The notes beneath the pieces are model-generated. The model searched no databases. It worked only from the letters and a program-made list of their open reading frames with translations, and had not been told where the DNA came from. A DNA stretch of 64,000 bases from Nematocida ironsii (lineage: Eukaryota; Microsporidia): positions 209,623 to 273,622 of the forward strand of contig LTDK01000173.1 of the NCBI GenBank assembly GCA_001642415.1, in the 5' to 3' direction. Position 1 is the stretch's first letter, and each line of letters starts with the position of its first letter. This document shows, in pieces, positions 9,323 through 20,749 of the stretch. A program made the translations under genes and the position numbers.

Positions 9323-10303
9323 AATTGAATATTATTATGGGTTATATAGGTTATATACGGGTGGGTATGGTTTAGACTGGTATACTAATGTGTCAGTACG
9401 TGCTGTGATCATGTTAAGATAAAGGGCCTGATATAAGAATAAGTATATCAAATTCAGAGTAAGTAGCACATAAGAAAACAAATCATAGAACTATGGGAAT
9501 ATTTCAGTCTAATATCTAGTATTACTATGACTATGTGTACATTCTGGTACTGTGATGATCATAATAAAGAGCATATCTCTATTTATTTTAGATTATATTA
9601 TCTGGGCAGTGACAGTGTTATTTTTTGTGTATAACTTACTATTACTATGTATATATTGTGTAATAAGTTATATACTATTTATTACATGTAGTATAATAAG
9701 TTATATTCATCTGTATATATTATTGTACATTGTGTAATAAGTAGTATAATTTACATAATGTGTAATAAGTTATGTTATAATGTGTACCAGTTTATTAAAA
9801 TAAAATTAATTTATTGTCTAATGTGTAATAAGTAATACATAATGTGTAATAAGTTATATACTATGTGTAATAAGTTATGCTTATTTATTATGTATTATGT
9901 AATAAGTCTTATACTATGTGTAATAAGTTATGCTTATTTATTATACATTTTGTAATAAGTTATGCATATTTTATATCAGTTTAATAAATCATCAGTTGTA
10001 TAAATATTATAATTTATTATAATACATTGCGTAATAAGTAATAATAAGTAGTATATGTGTAATAAGTCTTATACTATGTGTAATAAGTCATGTATAACTT
10101 ACTACTACTATGTATACATTATGTAATAAGTAATATAATTTACATAATGTGTAATAAGTCTTATACATTGTATAATAAGTCTTATACATTGTGTAATAAG
10201 TCATGTATAACTTACTACTACTATGTATACATTATGTAATAAGTCATGCTTATTTATTATACATTATGTAATAAGTTTTATACATTGTGTAATAAGTTAT
10301 ACT
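9323..10303. repeat. spacer with 12-mer array and a segment duplicated at 25.97-26.56 kb
   Basis: The first 300 bp are unique and include GGGTTA, GGTTA and GGGTG blocks about 10 bp apart near 9339-9363. From about 9655 the spacer is a plus-oriented array of TGTGTAATAAGT variants. Two stretches (9760-9835 and 9966-10075), plus copies of a 'TATAACTTACTACTACTATG' block, are nearly identical to the spacer downstream of acetyl-CoA synthetase. ORFs called in this region are repeat translations. Confidence 0.85.
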
Positions 10304-13039
10304 TTACTTATCCAGATATATTCCGTATGAGTATAGCACTGCTTTATATTTTCTTATACCAGAACTTTTTACACATAGTCTCATTTTTTCTTGTACTAAT
10401 ACTTGATATATTGTCTTAATATATACAGGAGAAGTATCTCCAGTGTAAATAAGTGTAATACTATTATTATATACAATAGAATCATAACAGTACTTAATGA
10501 TATTAATGTACTTAATCTTATTATGACAGGAAATACCTAAAAATATTAAAAATATTTCATTAGATTTCCTTATATGGCAATTACCGTTATAACGGATATT
10601 TTTTGTTTTTTTAATAATTTTTACTAATTTTTTAATATAATTAACTGTATTACCATTATTACTTATACAGTCAAGTATACCTAATTTAATCCTTATGGGG
10701 ACATATTTAAGTAGTTCATATACAGAATATGTATTAGGCCAGTCTAACCCTATAAAACTTTTAAACCATTGTGTAAGAATTTCTGGTGAATTTATATGTA
10801 TTAAATACTCAAGAATTTTAACTAATTGTGTAATATGTATTGTTATATTTAAGTAATTGTGTAATAAGTCTAAGTGTAATAATTTCGTACACTCGTTGTA
10901 AATGCCTGTATAAATCATAATTGGTAGTAGAATACTTTGTACACAATGATCATTTAATTCAGTACTTCCTAGTATATTAGTAATAAATTGTGTTGATAAT
11001 TTTGATTTTTTTAAGTACACAATGTGTAATAAATAACAGACTAAAATATCTTCCTTATAAAAAATATTTTCTATTTTGCCGCCAAGAAATAATCTGTCAA
11101 CCTTATTTTTATCGTTATTTATAATTAAATTAACGGTTTCTATTAAATAATTAATATTACTGGTATTTTCCTTATTTAGTAATCTTAACTGTATTTTTAA
11201 ATAATTTAAAAATAAAAAACCATAAAAATTTTTGTTTCTTTTTTTAACATAATCTATCTTATATGTAAGATAAGACTCTACCGTATCGGGTAATTGATGA
11301 ATTTTTCTTTTTTCTGTATAAAAATCAATACCTGATTCATTTATATCCAATATAATCCCTTCTTCTTGTTCATGTGTTATAAACCTAATAAATATCCTAC
11401 CGAATACATCATAAATATTATTTTTAGGTACACTTAAAATACTAAAATTTTTTATGAAAATTTTTATATCTAAATCTTTTGTATTTTTATTTTCCGTATT
11501 AGGAAATAAATAATAAGATTTAAATAACGGTTTTAAAAATTCTTTAGTATATAAATCAATTTCCTTATATAACGTACCATTATTACCATATTTACGTATA
11601 CTCTCTTTAAACATAATAAAATGCTTATTTCTTGTATTATGCTTATTAGTTAGCTTAGATATAACCTCAAGTATACTTATTACACCTTGTGTATTAAATA
11701 ATGAACTATTTTCATTAATTATACCATAAAAGGAAGAATTCCATATTTTACCTATTTTAGTAGATAAATCCGTTGGGAAACAATTTTTTACTTTTTTAAT
11801 AAAATTAATTAATTTAAAATTTGCATTTGGTAGATGATCAGTCGTATACTTATGAGTTATTGGGTTATAAGTTATGCACTTAATTAATTTTAATAACCAA
11901 ATTCCACCTACTGGTTGAATATATTCTCTATTTAGGGTTACATTCGGGTTATGTGGTATAATTGGTAAATTATTTGAAATAGTCCTATTTTTATACTTTA
12001 CTAATTCATTAACAGGTGAGTACCTGAAAATTCTGTTAGATGGTAATACTTCTATAAAATATTTTTTATATAATGATTTTGCAAACTTTTTAGTATTACT
12101 TAATATGGAAATATCTGTTTTTTTTGTATTTTTAGTAGTATAAATAGGTGTATTCATATACTCATGTAATAAATCGTATACTGCCCGTATAAAATTAAGC
12201 ATTTCTTCTTTTTTTGTGATATACTCGTATATATACGAATAAATAAGAATTTTTGGACTGTTTAAAAATTTTGCAGTATAAAAATTTTCATATGTTTCAG
12301 GTTCTGTATAGTTATACTTTTCTAGAATTGGATTATTTCTGTTATTTATAAAAAAGTTTATGATATTTTTTGTTTTTTCTTGTTTTACCGTTATTTCTGT
12401 GTTGTTTTTAATTAATTTCAGGTGCAAACCAATCATAAAATGATTTTCTTGTGAATTAAATTTTTTTAGTATAAGAAAATCTTTATCATTGATTTTTTGT
12501 ACAAAAAGGGAAATATCCAATCCTTCAGAAATTAAAAAAAGTGATGCTAATACTTTATGCACATACGGTAATATATCATGGTGTTTTAAGAATATAATTA
12601 ATTCATCTGATAATCCATCTGATAAGGGAGTATTAAATTTATCTGTATATGTAAACATATTAATTAATGTATTATGATACTCTTTTAGGTATTTAAATCT
12701 TTCTTCTCCCTTATTCACCCTATCAAAATAATCACAATAACTATCTTTATAAGGGTATCTTTGGTATAAAGCATTATTAGAAGAGTCTTTATACGTCTGT
12801 ACAGTTGATTTAATCTTTATTTCTTCAGCGTAATTCCTTTTATTGTATATGCCACCACTTTCATACAATAAATATGCTATATCAAAATTTAGTAAGCTAT
12901 GTGTATTAATTAATATACATTTTGTTAGATATTTCTTGATTATTTCATTATTTAATAGTTCTATTTCTTCTGGTGATAATAATTCTGTTGTATTTACTGT
13001 TATTATGGATATTAACAGTAATAATAGTTTAATTCTCAT
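10304..13039 (-). CDS. large secreted lineage-specific protein (paralogue of 50022-52733)
   Basis: A 911-aa product with an N-terminal signal peptide (MRIKLLLLLISIITVNTTE) and no later clear membrane span, so it is probably exported. It aligns by eye with the 903-aa protein at 50 kb. 'YLKEYHNTLINMF' pairs with 'YLYEYHTQLIKMF', 'VLASLFLISEGLDIS' with 'ILASLLLLSEGINIS', 'KFLNSPKILIYSYIYEYI' with 'KFLNTPRFLIQMYIYEFI', and 'YNPITHKYTTDHLPNA' with 'YNPENRTYTTAHIPNA'. No known domain is recognised. The size, secretion signal and family expansion are like the large Nematocida gene families thought to face the host. Copies of the 12-mer sit inside the ORF (10858-10869 exact). Confidence 0.75.
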   Translation of the reverse strand: MRIKLLLLLISIITVNTTELLSPEEIELLNNEIIKKYLTKCILINTHSLLNFDIAYLLYESGGIYNKRNYAEEIKIKSTVQTYKDSSNNALYQRYPYKDSYCDYFDRVNKGEERFKYLKEYHNTLINMFTYTDKFNTPLSDGLSDELIIFLKHHDILPYVHKVLASLFLISEGLDISLFVQKINDKDFLILKKFNSQENHFMIGLHLKLIKNNTEITVKQEKTKNIINFFINNRNNPILEKYNYTEPETYENFYTAKFLNSPKILIYSYIYEYITKKEEMLNFIRAVYDLLHEYMNTPIYTTKNTKKTDISILSNTKKFAKSLYKKYFIEVLPSNRIFRYSPVNELVKYKNRTISNNLPIIPHNPNVTLNREYIQPVGGIWLLKLIKCITYNPITHKYTTDHLPNANFKLINFIKKVKNCFPTDLSTKIGKIWNSSFYGIINENSSLFNTQGVISILEVISKLTNKHNTRNKHFIMFKESIRKYGNNGTLYKEIDLYTKEFLKPLFKSYYLFPNTENKNTKDLDIKIFIKNFSILSVPKNNIYDVFGRIFIRFITHEQEEGIILDINESGIDFYTEKRKIHQLPDTVESYLTYKIDYVKKRNKNFYGFLFLNYLKIQLRLLNKENTSNINYLIETVNLIINNDKNKVDRLFLGGKIENIFYKEDILVCYLLHIVYLKKSKLSTQFITNILGSTELNDHCVQSILLPIMIYTGIYNECTKLLHLDLLHNYLNITIHITQLVKILEYLIHINSPEILTQWFKSFIGLDWPNTYSVYELLKYVPIRIKLGILDCISNNGNTVNYIKKLVKIIKKTKNIRYNGNCHIRKSNEIFLIFLGISCHNKIKYINIIKYCYDSIVYNNSITLIYTGDTSPVYIKTIYQVLVQEKMRLCVKSSGIRKYKAVLYSYGIYLDK

Positions 13040-13768
13040 TTTATTTCATATAATAAAATTTTAATATATATTTTATAACTGATATTTCCTTATATAGATA
13101 TTTTTAATTATGACATAAAATAAGAAATTTTTGTTTATTATTTTATTTTTATGATATGTCAATACATTATACACAATACATAATAAATCATATGAATATA
13201 TTATGTATTATGTAATAAGTTATGTACATTGTATAATAAGTTATGTTATGTATATGAATATTTAGTGTATATTGTGTAATAAGTTATGTACATTGTGTAA
13301 TAAGTTATGTATATGTGTAATAAGTTTTGTTATGTTGTGTAATAAGTTATGTACATTGTGTAATAAGTTATGTACATTGTGTAATAAGTTTTGTTATGTA
13401 TCGTATTATTTAGTGTGCATTGTGTAATAAGTAATAGATATTTTAGTGCATTGTGTAATAAGTAATGTACTATGTGTAATAAGTTCTGGTATGTTGTGTA
13501 ATAATTAATAGATATTAGGGTGTGTATAGTAATATTTAGTGTACATTGTGTAATAAGTTATGTATATGTGTAATAAGTTATATACTATTAATTATACATT
13601 GTGTAATAAGTTATATGTATATGTGTAATAAATTCTGTTATATTGTGTAATAAGTAATAGATATTTTAGTGTGTATAGTATTATTTAGTGTGTATTGTGT
13701 AATAAGTTTTGTTATATTGTGTAATAAGTTATAATAAATTTAAATAAAAAACCGTTATATAGAACTAT
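13040..13768 (+). repeat. 12-mer repeat array
   Basis: From about 13190 to 13740 the spacer is almost wholly TGTGTAATAAGT-like units, all plus-oriented. They are spaced irregularly and interleaved with TTATGTACAT and ATATTTAGTG variants. It separates the start of the 911-aa gene from the 3' end of V-ATPase E. I see no gene in it. Confidence 0.85.
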
Positions 13769-14413
13769 TTACTTATTATTACTTAATTTAGTAAATATTA
13801 TTTTCTGGATTATTGGTTGAACCTTCTCTCCTGCACATCTTAACCTCTCTAAATAACTATTATTAACTAAAACAGTCCTCTCCTCATCCCGTATAACTAT
13901 CCCACCAAGCATATCCTCATTTAATGGTTCTATCCTGTAATTCTCTCCTTTAAGAAGGTTTTTTACAATTGTTTTGTTTTTTTCTTGTATATGGATTATC
14001 ATTTCCTTTTTAGGAAATATATAACGGTATTTTTCAACGGTTTCTTTTACTAATTTTTCAGTTAATAAAGAATTTTTACATTTTTCTGCTGCACTGTTTA
14101 GAATTCTGTTTATTGTGTGCTCCTTCTGCTTTGCTATACTAAGACAGGCTTTTGCCCTTAATTTCCCTACTGCAATGGTTTTATCCATTTGAATCCTGTG
14201 CATCTCCTCTTCTCTCATTTTATTTATTTTTTGTGTGCTTGTCACGGCCAGCTCAGAGACCTTCAGTCGATAATCCTCATTTGCTTTGATTTTTATTTCT
14301 TGTGTCTTCTGCTCTGCTTCTTGTTGAATGAATTTAAGCATTCTTCCCATGTCCCATCCATCAACTGCGTATTTCCTGCCTCCAAGTCCTTTTGTTAGTG
14401 GTTTTCCTGTCAT
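13769..14413 (-). CDS. VMA4: V-type H+-ATPase subunit E
   Basis: A 214-aa protein with the subunit E pattern. There is a long N-terminal Glu/Lys/Gln coiled coil ('MLKFIQQEAEQKTQEIKIKANEDY') and a C-terminal mixed domain with 'MLGGIVIRDEERTVLVNNSYLERL', equivalent to the family 'GG-x-x-x-x-x-dg-x-I-x-x-x-NTL-x-x-RL'. Subunit E with G forms the peripheral stator stalk of V1, resisting rotation during proton pumping. The first 22 residues before 'MGRML' are not typical, so Met22 (about 14350) is an alternative start. Confidence 0.88.
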   Translation of the reverse strand: MTGKPLTKGLGGRKYAVDGWDMGRMLKFIQQEAEQKTQEIKIKANEDYRLKVSELAVTSTQKINKMREEEMHRIQMDKTIAVGKLRAKACLSIAKQKEHTINRILNSAAEKCKNSLLTEKLVKETVEKYRYIFPKKEMIIHIQEKNKTIVKNLLKGENYRIEPLNEDMLGGIVIRDEERTVLVNNSYLERLRCAGEKVQPIIQKIIFTKLSNNK

Positions 14414-14956
14414 ACGTAAATTCTAAAACTTTTTGGAGTAAATAAAAATTTTAAATTTTATTTTTATAGGAGAAAATTAACCAATAAAGAATAAAATATA
14501 AAATACATTGTATAATAAATAATACTTATTACACAATATATAATAAATAATACATAATAATATAACATAACTTATTACACAGTGTATAGTAAATAACATT
14601 ACTTATTGGTCTATTAGTACTATATATTACTTATTACTCTATTAGTGCTATATATTACTTATTACACAGTGTATAGTAAATAACATTACTTATTACTCTA
14701 TTAGTACTATATATTAATTATTACACTATGTATAGTATATACTATTACTTATTACTCTATTACTATTATATACTATTACTTATTACTCTATTACTATTAC
14801 TTATTACTCTATGTATATTATATAACATTACTTATTACACATATACTATTACTTATTACACATATAACATTACTTATTACACTATTACTTAATATATATG
14901 GATATTCTAGAATTTATTACTATATGTGTTATTAGTTATTTTAGGGTTACCTCGGG
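14414..14956 (-). repeat. 12-mer repeat array, inverted orientation
   Basis: From about 14500 to 14890 the spacer consists of ACTTATTACACA/ACTTATTACTCTATT units, that is, the motif on the minus strand throughout. A GGGTTA doublet (14944 and 14954) overlaps the 3' end of the next gene. No gene is seen. Confidence 0.85.
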
Positions 14957-16057
14957 TTACCTCCTTTTTACTATCTGTACCACATCCTCATCTACTAAAA
15001 TATGTTCCTTACCAACCCGTTGTGGTACATGCTTTACACTATTACCCCATACAATCGCATTCTTAAACTCACTCAGAATACCCCTATGAATAGAATTACA
15101 AAAGTCTTTTATACTGCACTTACCCTCCCTCATAACAACAGGTGATGTATAATCAGGTAATTGTCCCCTTGGTTTAGTAAACACCCTGATTAACCGTAAT
15201 TTAGCCCATGAAGCTTCTAATACTTCATCTAAATTCCATTCCTTATCAGCACATACAGGTACAGAATCCTTTAACTGACTAATTATATCTAATTCTTCAT
15301 ATGATATACTATCTATCTTATTAAGTATGTATAAAGCAGGCACGTATACACGGTTACCTTCAATTACATCAATTAAATCATCAGCAGTTGCATCACACCT
15401 AAACATTACATCTACATTTAATGTTCTGTACTCTTTAAATATCATTTTTATACCTTCTTCATCTAAATGAGTCAATCTACATGATGATCGTATATTTACA
15501 CCACCACGGTCACGTTTTGATATTGTAATATCTGGTGGTGATTTATTCAGTCGTATACCAAACCCTTCTAATTCCATTTCTATCTTTCTTTTGTTAGTGA
15601 GTGGTTTAGTTGCATCTAATACTATATATATAAGTGAACATGTTCTGGCTACAGCAATTACTTGTTTACCTCTACCACGGCCATCTTTAGCACCTTCAAG
15701 GATTCCTGGTAAGTCTAATATTTGTACTTTAGCACCATTATAATGAAGGATTCCTGGGACTGTGGTTAGTGTTGTAAATTCATAATCTGCTACTGCACTG
15801 TACGTGCCTGTTAATTTAGTCATGATTGTACTTTTACCTACTGATGGGAATCCTACAAACCCAATTCTTGCCACACCGGTTTTTGCCACATCAAATCCTT
15901 CACCAGAAGAACCTCCACTACTTTTAGTTGTAAGGATCTCTCTTCTTAATTTGGCTAATTTTGCCTTTAATAATCCTAAATGGTTTGCTGTTGCTTTGTT
16001 TTTCTGTGTTCTTGCCATTTCATTCTCTATTTCTTTAATTTTCTCTACCACGCTCAT
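14957..16057 (-). CDS. RBG1: DRG-family GTPase (Rbg1/DRG1-like)
   Basis: A 366-aa GTPase of standard DRG length. G1 is 'GFPSVGKS' at 69-76, the DRG box '[15 protein letters not shown]' follows, G3 is '[18 protein letters not shown]' and G4 is 'NKID'. A C-terminal TGS domain ends the protein. DRG proteins associate with translating ribosomes and help stalled ribosomes resume. The N-terminal helix-turn-helix ('[32 protein letters not shown]', in two parts) is intact. An AAAATATTTTTCAG tract touches the ATG. Confidence 0.93.
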   Translation of the reverse strand: MSVVEKIKEIENEMARTQKNKATANHLGLLKAKLAKLRREILTTKSSGGSSGEGFDVAKTGVARIGFVGFPSVGKSTIMTKLTGTYSAVADYEFTTLTTVPGILHYNGAKVQILDLPGILEGAKDGRGRGKQVIAVARTCSLIYIVLDATKPLTNKRKIEMELEGFGIRLNKSPPDITISKRDRGGVNIRSSCRLTHLDEEGIKMIFKEYRTLNVDVMFRCDATADDLIDVIEGNRVYVPALYILNKIDSISYEELDIISQLKDSVPVCADKEWNLDEVLEASWAKLRLIRVFTKPRGQLPDYTSPVVMREGKCSIKDFCNSIHRGILSEFKNAIVWGNSVKHVPQRVGKEHILVDEDVVQIVKRR

Positions 16058-16655
16058 CTGAAAAATATTTTACACAAAGGAAATTTTAATAATAATACAG
16101 TTAATAAATATTATATAGTAGTAATAGTGTAATAAATATTATATAGTAGTAATAGTGTAATAAGTTATGTTATATGTGTAATAAGTTATAGAATATAATA
16201 CATTATATGTAATAAGTAGTATAGTATATTTAGTACATTGTGTAATAAGTAGTATAGTATAGAAATATATTATACACTATGTGTAATAAGTTATGTTATA
16301 TTGTGTAATAAGTTATGTTATGTAATAAGTAATAATAAATGTAAACTGTGTAATATGTATTATTAAGTAGTCTTTGTGTAATAAGTTATATACTATTAAG
16401 TATACACTGTGTAATAAGTTATGTTATATTGTGTAATAAATAAAATATATTAGGGTGTGTATAGTATCATTTAGTGTACATTGTGTAATAAGTAATGTTA
16501 TATTGTGTAATAAGTAATGGTCTTTGTGTAATAAGTCTTGTACACTGTGTAATAAGTTATATAATATATTATACACTGTGTAATATGTATTATAATAATA
16601 TTTTATTTTTATTTTTTATACATACTGTAATAAATTCTGGCTTTTTTTATTCTGT
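16058..16655 (+). repeat. 12-mer repeat array upstream of eRF1
   Basis: About 16125-16590 holds many plus-oriented TGTGTAATAAGT units with TTATGTTATAT spacers. The last 60 bp before the eRF1 ATG are A/T tracts. It is a divergent promoter region shared by DRG and eRF1. Confidence 0.85.
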
Positions 16656-17891
16656 ATGGAAAAAGACCAGCAAACAGCTGAGCAGTTAGAAGTAGAAAGA
16701 TGGAAGATGAAAAAACTCTTGAAATACTTACAGAATGCAAGAGGAAATGGAACATCTATGATATCCCTGATACTCCCACCAAAAGATCAAATTTCTAGAG
16801 CTAATAAATTATTAGTAGAAGAGTACGGGACAGCTTCCAACATAAAAAGCAGAGTTAACAGACTCAGCGTACTTGGTGCTATCACATCAGCACAGCAAAG
16901 ACTTAAATTAATCACAAAAGTGCCTGATAATGGACTGGCACTGTACACAGGAACAATCCTGGAAGATTCAGGCAAGGAAAAGAAAGTCTGTTTTGATATA
17001 GAACCAATGAAACCCATTAATACGTCACTGTACTTATGCGATAGTAAATTTCATGTACAAGACTTAATAAACTCATTAGAAGATGATTATAAATTCGGGT
17101 TTATAGTGCTTGATGGACATGGTGCTTTATTTGCAGTATTATCAGGTAACTCAAAAGAGATCAAACAAAATATAACTGTAGATTTACCAAAGAAACACGG
17201 TCGTGGTGGACAATCATCAGTTAGGTTTGCTAGGCTTAGATTAGAAAAAAGGCATAATTACCTTAAAAAAGTCAGTGAGATAGCCACACAAGTATTTATA
17301 TCTAATAATAAGCCAAATATACATGGACTTATACTGGCAGGGTGTGCTGATTTTAAGAATGATTTATACCAAGCTGATTTCTTTGATCAGAGACTTAAAG
17401 TAAAAGTAGCCAAAGTGATTGATGTAGCGTATGGTGGTGAGAATGGGTTAAATCAAGCAATAGAACAATCAGAAGAAGTCCTTCAGAATATAAAATTAGT
17501 AAGTGAGAAGAGGACAGTTAAGTTATTCTTTGATGAGGTTATATCTGGGTCAGGTAAGGTTTGTTTTGGTGTAGATGAGACTATGAGTTGTTTAGAGATG
17601 GGGTGTATGGAAGTATTAATCATAGATGAGTCATCTACAATAAGAAGGATTGATAGGGATGGGTCTGTGGTATACTTAATGGATTCTAATGAGGGTGATT
17701 TATTGACTGATTGGCTTGCAGAGAATTATAAGAAGGTTAATTGCAGTGTGGTATTTATATCTGATAAGAGTCAGGAAGGGACTCAATTTATATCTGCATT
17801 TAATGGGATTGGAGGGATTCTACGGTATAAAATGGAGATGGATGATAATGCATCAGAAATTGAAGATTTCTCAGATGCAGATATTTTTTAG
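16656..17891 (+). CDS. SUP45: peptide chain release factor eRF1
   Basis: A 411-aa protein with all three eRF1 domains. Domain N has '[11 protein letters not shown]' (NIKS at 62-65) and 'YLCDSKF' (the Y-x-C-x-x-x-F motif) for stop-codon reading. Domain M has '[15 protein letters not shown]' with GGQ at 184-186 for peptidyl-tRNA hydrolysis. Domain C follows, for eRF3 binding. The length is slightly below the usual 430-440, mostly from a short C-terminal minidomain and acidic tail. The intact NIKS and YxCxxxF motifs predict ordinary recognition of all three stops, consistent with TAA, TAG and TGA all ending genes in the window. Confidence 0.96.
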   Translation: MEKDQQTAEQLEVERWKMKKLLKYLQNARGNGTSMISLILPPKDQISRANKLLVEEYGTASNIKSRVNRLSVLGAITSAQQRLKLITKVPDNGLALYTGTILEDSGKEKKVCFDIEPMKPINTSLYLCDSKFHVQDLINSLEDDYKFGFIVLDGHGALFAVLSGNSKEIKQNITVDLPKKHGRGGQSSVRFARLRLEKRHNYLKKVSEIATQVFISNNKPNIHGLILAGCADFKNDLYQADFFDQRLKVKVAKVIDVAYGGENGLNQAIEQSEEVLQNIKLVSEKRTVKLFFDEVISGSGKVCFGVDETMSCLEMGCMEVLIIDESSTIRRIDRDGSVVYLMDSNEGDLLTDWLAENYKKVNCSVVFISDKSQEGTQFISAFNGIGGILRYKMEMDDNASEIEDFSDADIF

Positions 17892-18373
17892 ATAATCAAA
17901 TAAATTACAACGGTTTTATTAAAATATTTTATAAAAATAACGGATAATAATAAAAAATATAAAAAAATAACGGATAAATAACGGATAAATATATAATATA
18001 TATATATAACGGATAATTAGTGGATAATTAATGGATAAAAATAAAAAATATATATAATTAACGGATAATTATATAAAATATATATATAACGGATAATTAT
18101 TATTTAATTTTATGATTAAATAGTTTATTAATAGGTTTAAGTAGTTATATTCCTTATATTAAGTAGTTCTATGCTTAAATACTCCTTATATTCCTTATAT
18201 TATACTACTCTCCTTATGCTTAAGTACCTAATATGCTTAAGTATCTTTCCTTATCCCTCTCTTCTCTCCTTATATTAAGTACCCCTTCTATTCCTTATCT
18301 CTTCTCTTATCTCTTATACCCCTTATATTCCTTATCTCTTCTCTTATACTCCTTCTTATGTTAATATGCTGAA
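17892..18373. repeat. two simple-repeat zones: GGATAA-rich then CCTTAT-rich
   Basis: 17918-18110 is rich in ACGGATAA/GGATAATTA units. 18140-18360 is rich in CCTTATATT/CTTATCTCTT units, a pyrimidine-rich plus strand. It lies between convergent eRF1 and Pus7 and lacks the 12-mer that fills most other spacers in this block. No ORF is supported. Confidence 0.75.
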
Positions 18374-20101
18374 TTACCATCCTATCTCTACTACACCATT
18401 GGATGTAAGCTCTTTTATAAGCATAGTAGCATATACACCTGGTGGTAAATCAAATGATATCTCTAAATACTTATTATTAATGGAATAATTTAAATTATCA
18501 GGTATAATAATGGCTTTCCTATACCCACCAGTTAAACCAATCACTTTCTCATGCTTACACTCATTAATCTCTTCAGTGGGATATAATGGTATTACTATAT
18601 TACTTAGTATAGGAGTATCAGATACTTTAACTAATTGGTCTATTTGATGCTTATTTGTTATAGATCCTATACTTACATCTGCTATATACTCATTATTACG
18701 TATACCATTAATTAATCTTTGTTGTAATACATCATTAAATAATTTACTCTGATAACTGTGTAAATAAATCATTCTTGTTTCTCTTCTGATTCTGTTAAAT
18801 ATTATTTTTGCAGGAATTTTCTTTTCTAATGAATAAATAACGGTTTTTTCTGTTTGAAATTTACCTGGTAGGGTATTCCTGGCATCAGAATACTTTTCTT
18901 GTTGTAAATACATTATTGCTTCTTTTACTTTTGGTGAATTCTCTAAATTCCTTAAATTTTCAATGATTTTATTAATTGCACCTTTGAAATCCTTCTTTAT
19001 AATTAACTCTCCTACATCAGGATTACTTAACCCATACCCAAACCTTTGATTTCCATAATAATTTGGAAATCCTTCCATTTTTAATAAGTTTATCCTTTCT
19101 TCTAAATTTTTTATTCCGTCAGTTATTTCTAACCGTAAATAAAATCTGTTTTTTTCTAAATCTCCTAATTGTATTTTTTTTGATATTCTTTCTATATTAG
19201 TAAGTATAATTATATCTTCTGTTATAGAAGTAGTTATATCCTTATACTGATCATTTGTTTGTTCATATTCTGTTGAATTATTGTATTCTGTTGTAATTCT
19301 CCTTATATCCTGTATAATATTACTTAATGGTAATATACTTATGTTATTTAAATCAGTAATACCTTTAAGATTATCCTCATGTAAGTCTCTGGTGGTACTT
19401 GAGAATAATAAATTTAATTTATTAACTGTATCTGAGATGGGTATTTTTAATAATTCTGAAATATCTTCTGGTGTTATATTACTATTTTTGGTAATACCGT
19501 TATTACTACTTTTGGTAATACCATTATTATTAATAAAATTTGCTAATTTATAAATATTTAAATACGGTACACCTGATATACTTATTCTTTGTGTAGTAAT
19601 TGCTTTCTTGTCCTTATTCCCTGCATAATTTATCTGATTACTATCTATTTTTAATAACCTTGCTAATAATTCTACTGAATCATTCGTTGTTCTACCCCTC
19701 TTAGTAAGATTAACCGTATACGTACTCATACTGTGATGAGTATCAAATATTACTAATATATCTGACTGACCTGGTTTTATACTAACTGATTTTGTATATA
19801 TAAATGGATGCATAGAATATATCTTATGAATCTCTTCCCTGTCCTGTTTTTGTTGTATACCTGTGATTCTGCATATAACACTAACTGTCCTTTCTTGTAT
19901 ACCGTATATATCTGTGAGTAATTTATGCTTTATGCCTGGTAAGTTATCTAATAGTAATATATTACTATTATAAATATGTCCTATGTTTAAGAATGAGTTA
20001 TTTATACCTTCTCTTACAATAAAGTCCTTTTCATTCTCTTTTAATATGAGTTTTATTGGATTTCCTTCATTAAGACATCTTCTCCATGCAAATTCTTTCA
20101 T
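18374..20101 (-). CDS. PUS7: tRNA pseudouridine synthase Pus7 (TruD family)
   Basis: A protein of 575 aa from Met at 20101. 'NYAGNKDKKAITTQRISISG' is the TruD family motif carrying the catalytic Asp, and 'GFPNYYGNQRFGYG' and 'LHSYQSKLFNDVLQQRL' are further family blocks. Pus7 makes pseudouridine in tRNAs, U2-type RNAs and mRNA. I prefer Met48 of the longest ORF because the upstream 47 codons are hydrophobic, unlike the family, and would overlap the divergent Tfb5 gene. 'NNGITKSSNNGITKNSN' (DNA about 19477-19533) is an in-frame tandem repeat not expected in the family. Confidence 0.9.
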   Translation of the reverse strand: MKEFAWRRCLNEGNPIKLILKENEKDFIVREGINNSFLNIGHIYNSNILLLDNLPGIKHKLLTDIYGIQERTVSVICRITGIQQKQDREEIHKIYSMHPFIYTKSVSIKPGQSDILVIFDTHHSMSTYTVNLTKRGRTTNDSVELLARLLKIDSNQINYAGNKDKKAITTQRISISGVPYLNIYKLANFINNNGITKSSNNGITKNSNITPEDISELLKIPISDTVNKLNLLFSSTTRDLHEDNLKGITDLNNISILPLSNIIQDIRRITTEYNNSTEYEQTNDQYKDITTSITEDIIILTNIERISKKIQLGDLEKNRFYLRLEITDGIKNLEERINLLKMEGFPNYYGNQRFGYGLSNPDVGELIIKKDFKGAINKIIENLRNLENSPKVKEAIMYLQQEKYSDARNTLPGKFQTEKTVIYSLEKKIPAKIIFNRIRRETRMIYLHSYQSKLFNDVLQQRLINGIRNNEYIADVSIGSITNKHQIDQLVKVSDTPILSNIVIPLYPTEEINECKHEKVIGLTGGYRKAIIIPDNLNYSINNKYLEISFDLPPGVYATMLIKELTSNGVVEIGW

Positions 20102-20111
20102 TTTTTTATAA
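20102..20111. promoter_or_regulatory. 10-bp bidirectional start-to-start gap
   Basis: Only the ten bases TTTTTTATAA-like A/T sequence separate the ATG codons of Pus7 (minus) and Tfb5 (plus). Any core promoter of either gene must lie inside the other gene's coding region. Confidence 0.5.
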
Positions 20112-20312
20112 ATGGTAAAGGCAATAAAAGGAGCATTAATTGAGTGTGATCCATCTATTAAGCAAATAATAATAAGACTTAACAGGGAGAGTAATTTTAT
20201 AATACAGGAGATAGATGATAATACATTATTTATAGATAACAAGTATATAAGAAAGATTGAAGAAGAAACAGAGAGGATGTTAAGTTATATTGTAAAAAAG
20301 AATTTTGAATAA
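20112..20312 (+). CDS. TFB5: TFIIH subunit Tfb5 (TTDA/GTF2H5)
   Basis: A 66-aa protein. 'AIKGALIECDPSIKQIIIRLN' and 'FIIQEIDDNTLFID' match the hallmark 'KG-x-LIECDP-x-x-KQ' and 'FII-x-x-D-x-TH-x-x-i' segments of Tfb5. The length fits the family (about 70 aa). It stabilises TFIIH by binding p52/Tfb2 and is needed for DNA opening in nucleotide excision repair. Easily missed because of its size and its near-overlap with the Pus7 ORF. Confidence 0.9.
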   Translation: MVKAIKGALIECDPSIKQIIIRLNRESNFIIQEIDDNTLFIDNKYIRKIEEETERMLSYIVKKNFE

Positions 20313-20749
20313 TTATTACATATAGTATAATAAGTAATATATAATAGTAATAGAGTAATAAATAATAATAGAATAAGTAATAGAATATAATAGTATATGT
20401 GTAATAAGTAGTATATATTGTGCTATGTGTAATAAATAATAGAATATAATAATATATGTGTAATAAGTAATAGGTAATAGTGTAATAAATATTATTAAGT
20501 GGTAATAGTGTAATAAATAATATATGTTATACATTGTGTAATAAATAATATATATTATACTATGTGTAATAAATAGTAGAGTGATAAGTAGTATATGTTA
20601 TACATTGTGTAATAAGTCATGCTATGTTATATAGTATTTATTATGCTATGTGTAATAAGTAATATATTGTGTAATAAGTATTATTTATTATGCTATGTGT
20701 AATATATACTGTACTATATATATTAGAATATTTTATTATTTTTTTATTA
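20313..20749 (+). repeat. 12-mer repeat array
   Basis: Plus-oriented TGTGTAATAAGT/AAT units with ATAATAGAATAA spacers fill the region between Tfb5 and the next ATG. The last 50 bp carry AATATTTTATTATTTTTT just before the start codon. Confidence 0.8.

Noticed and set aside
9552..9737. Plus-strand ORF in the repeat spacer resembling a membrane protein
   Set aside because: The hydrophobic residues come from AT-rich repeat units, with no conserved features.
18374..20242. Longer Pus7 frame starting at 20242 with a hydrophobic N terminus
   Set aside because: It overlaps the well-supported Tfb5 gene, and the extra residues do not look like the TruD family; Met at 20101 is preferred.
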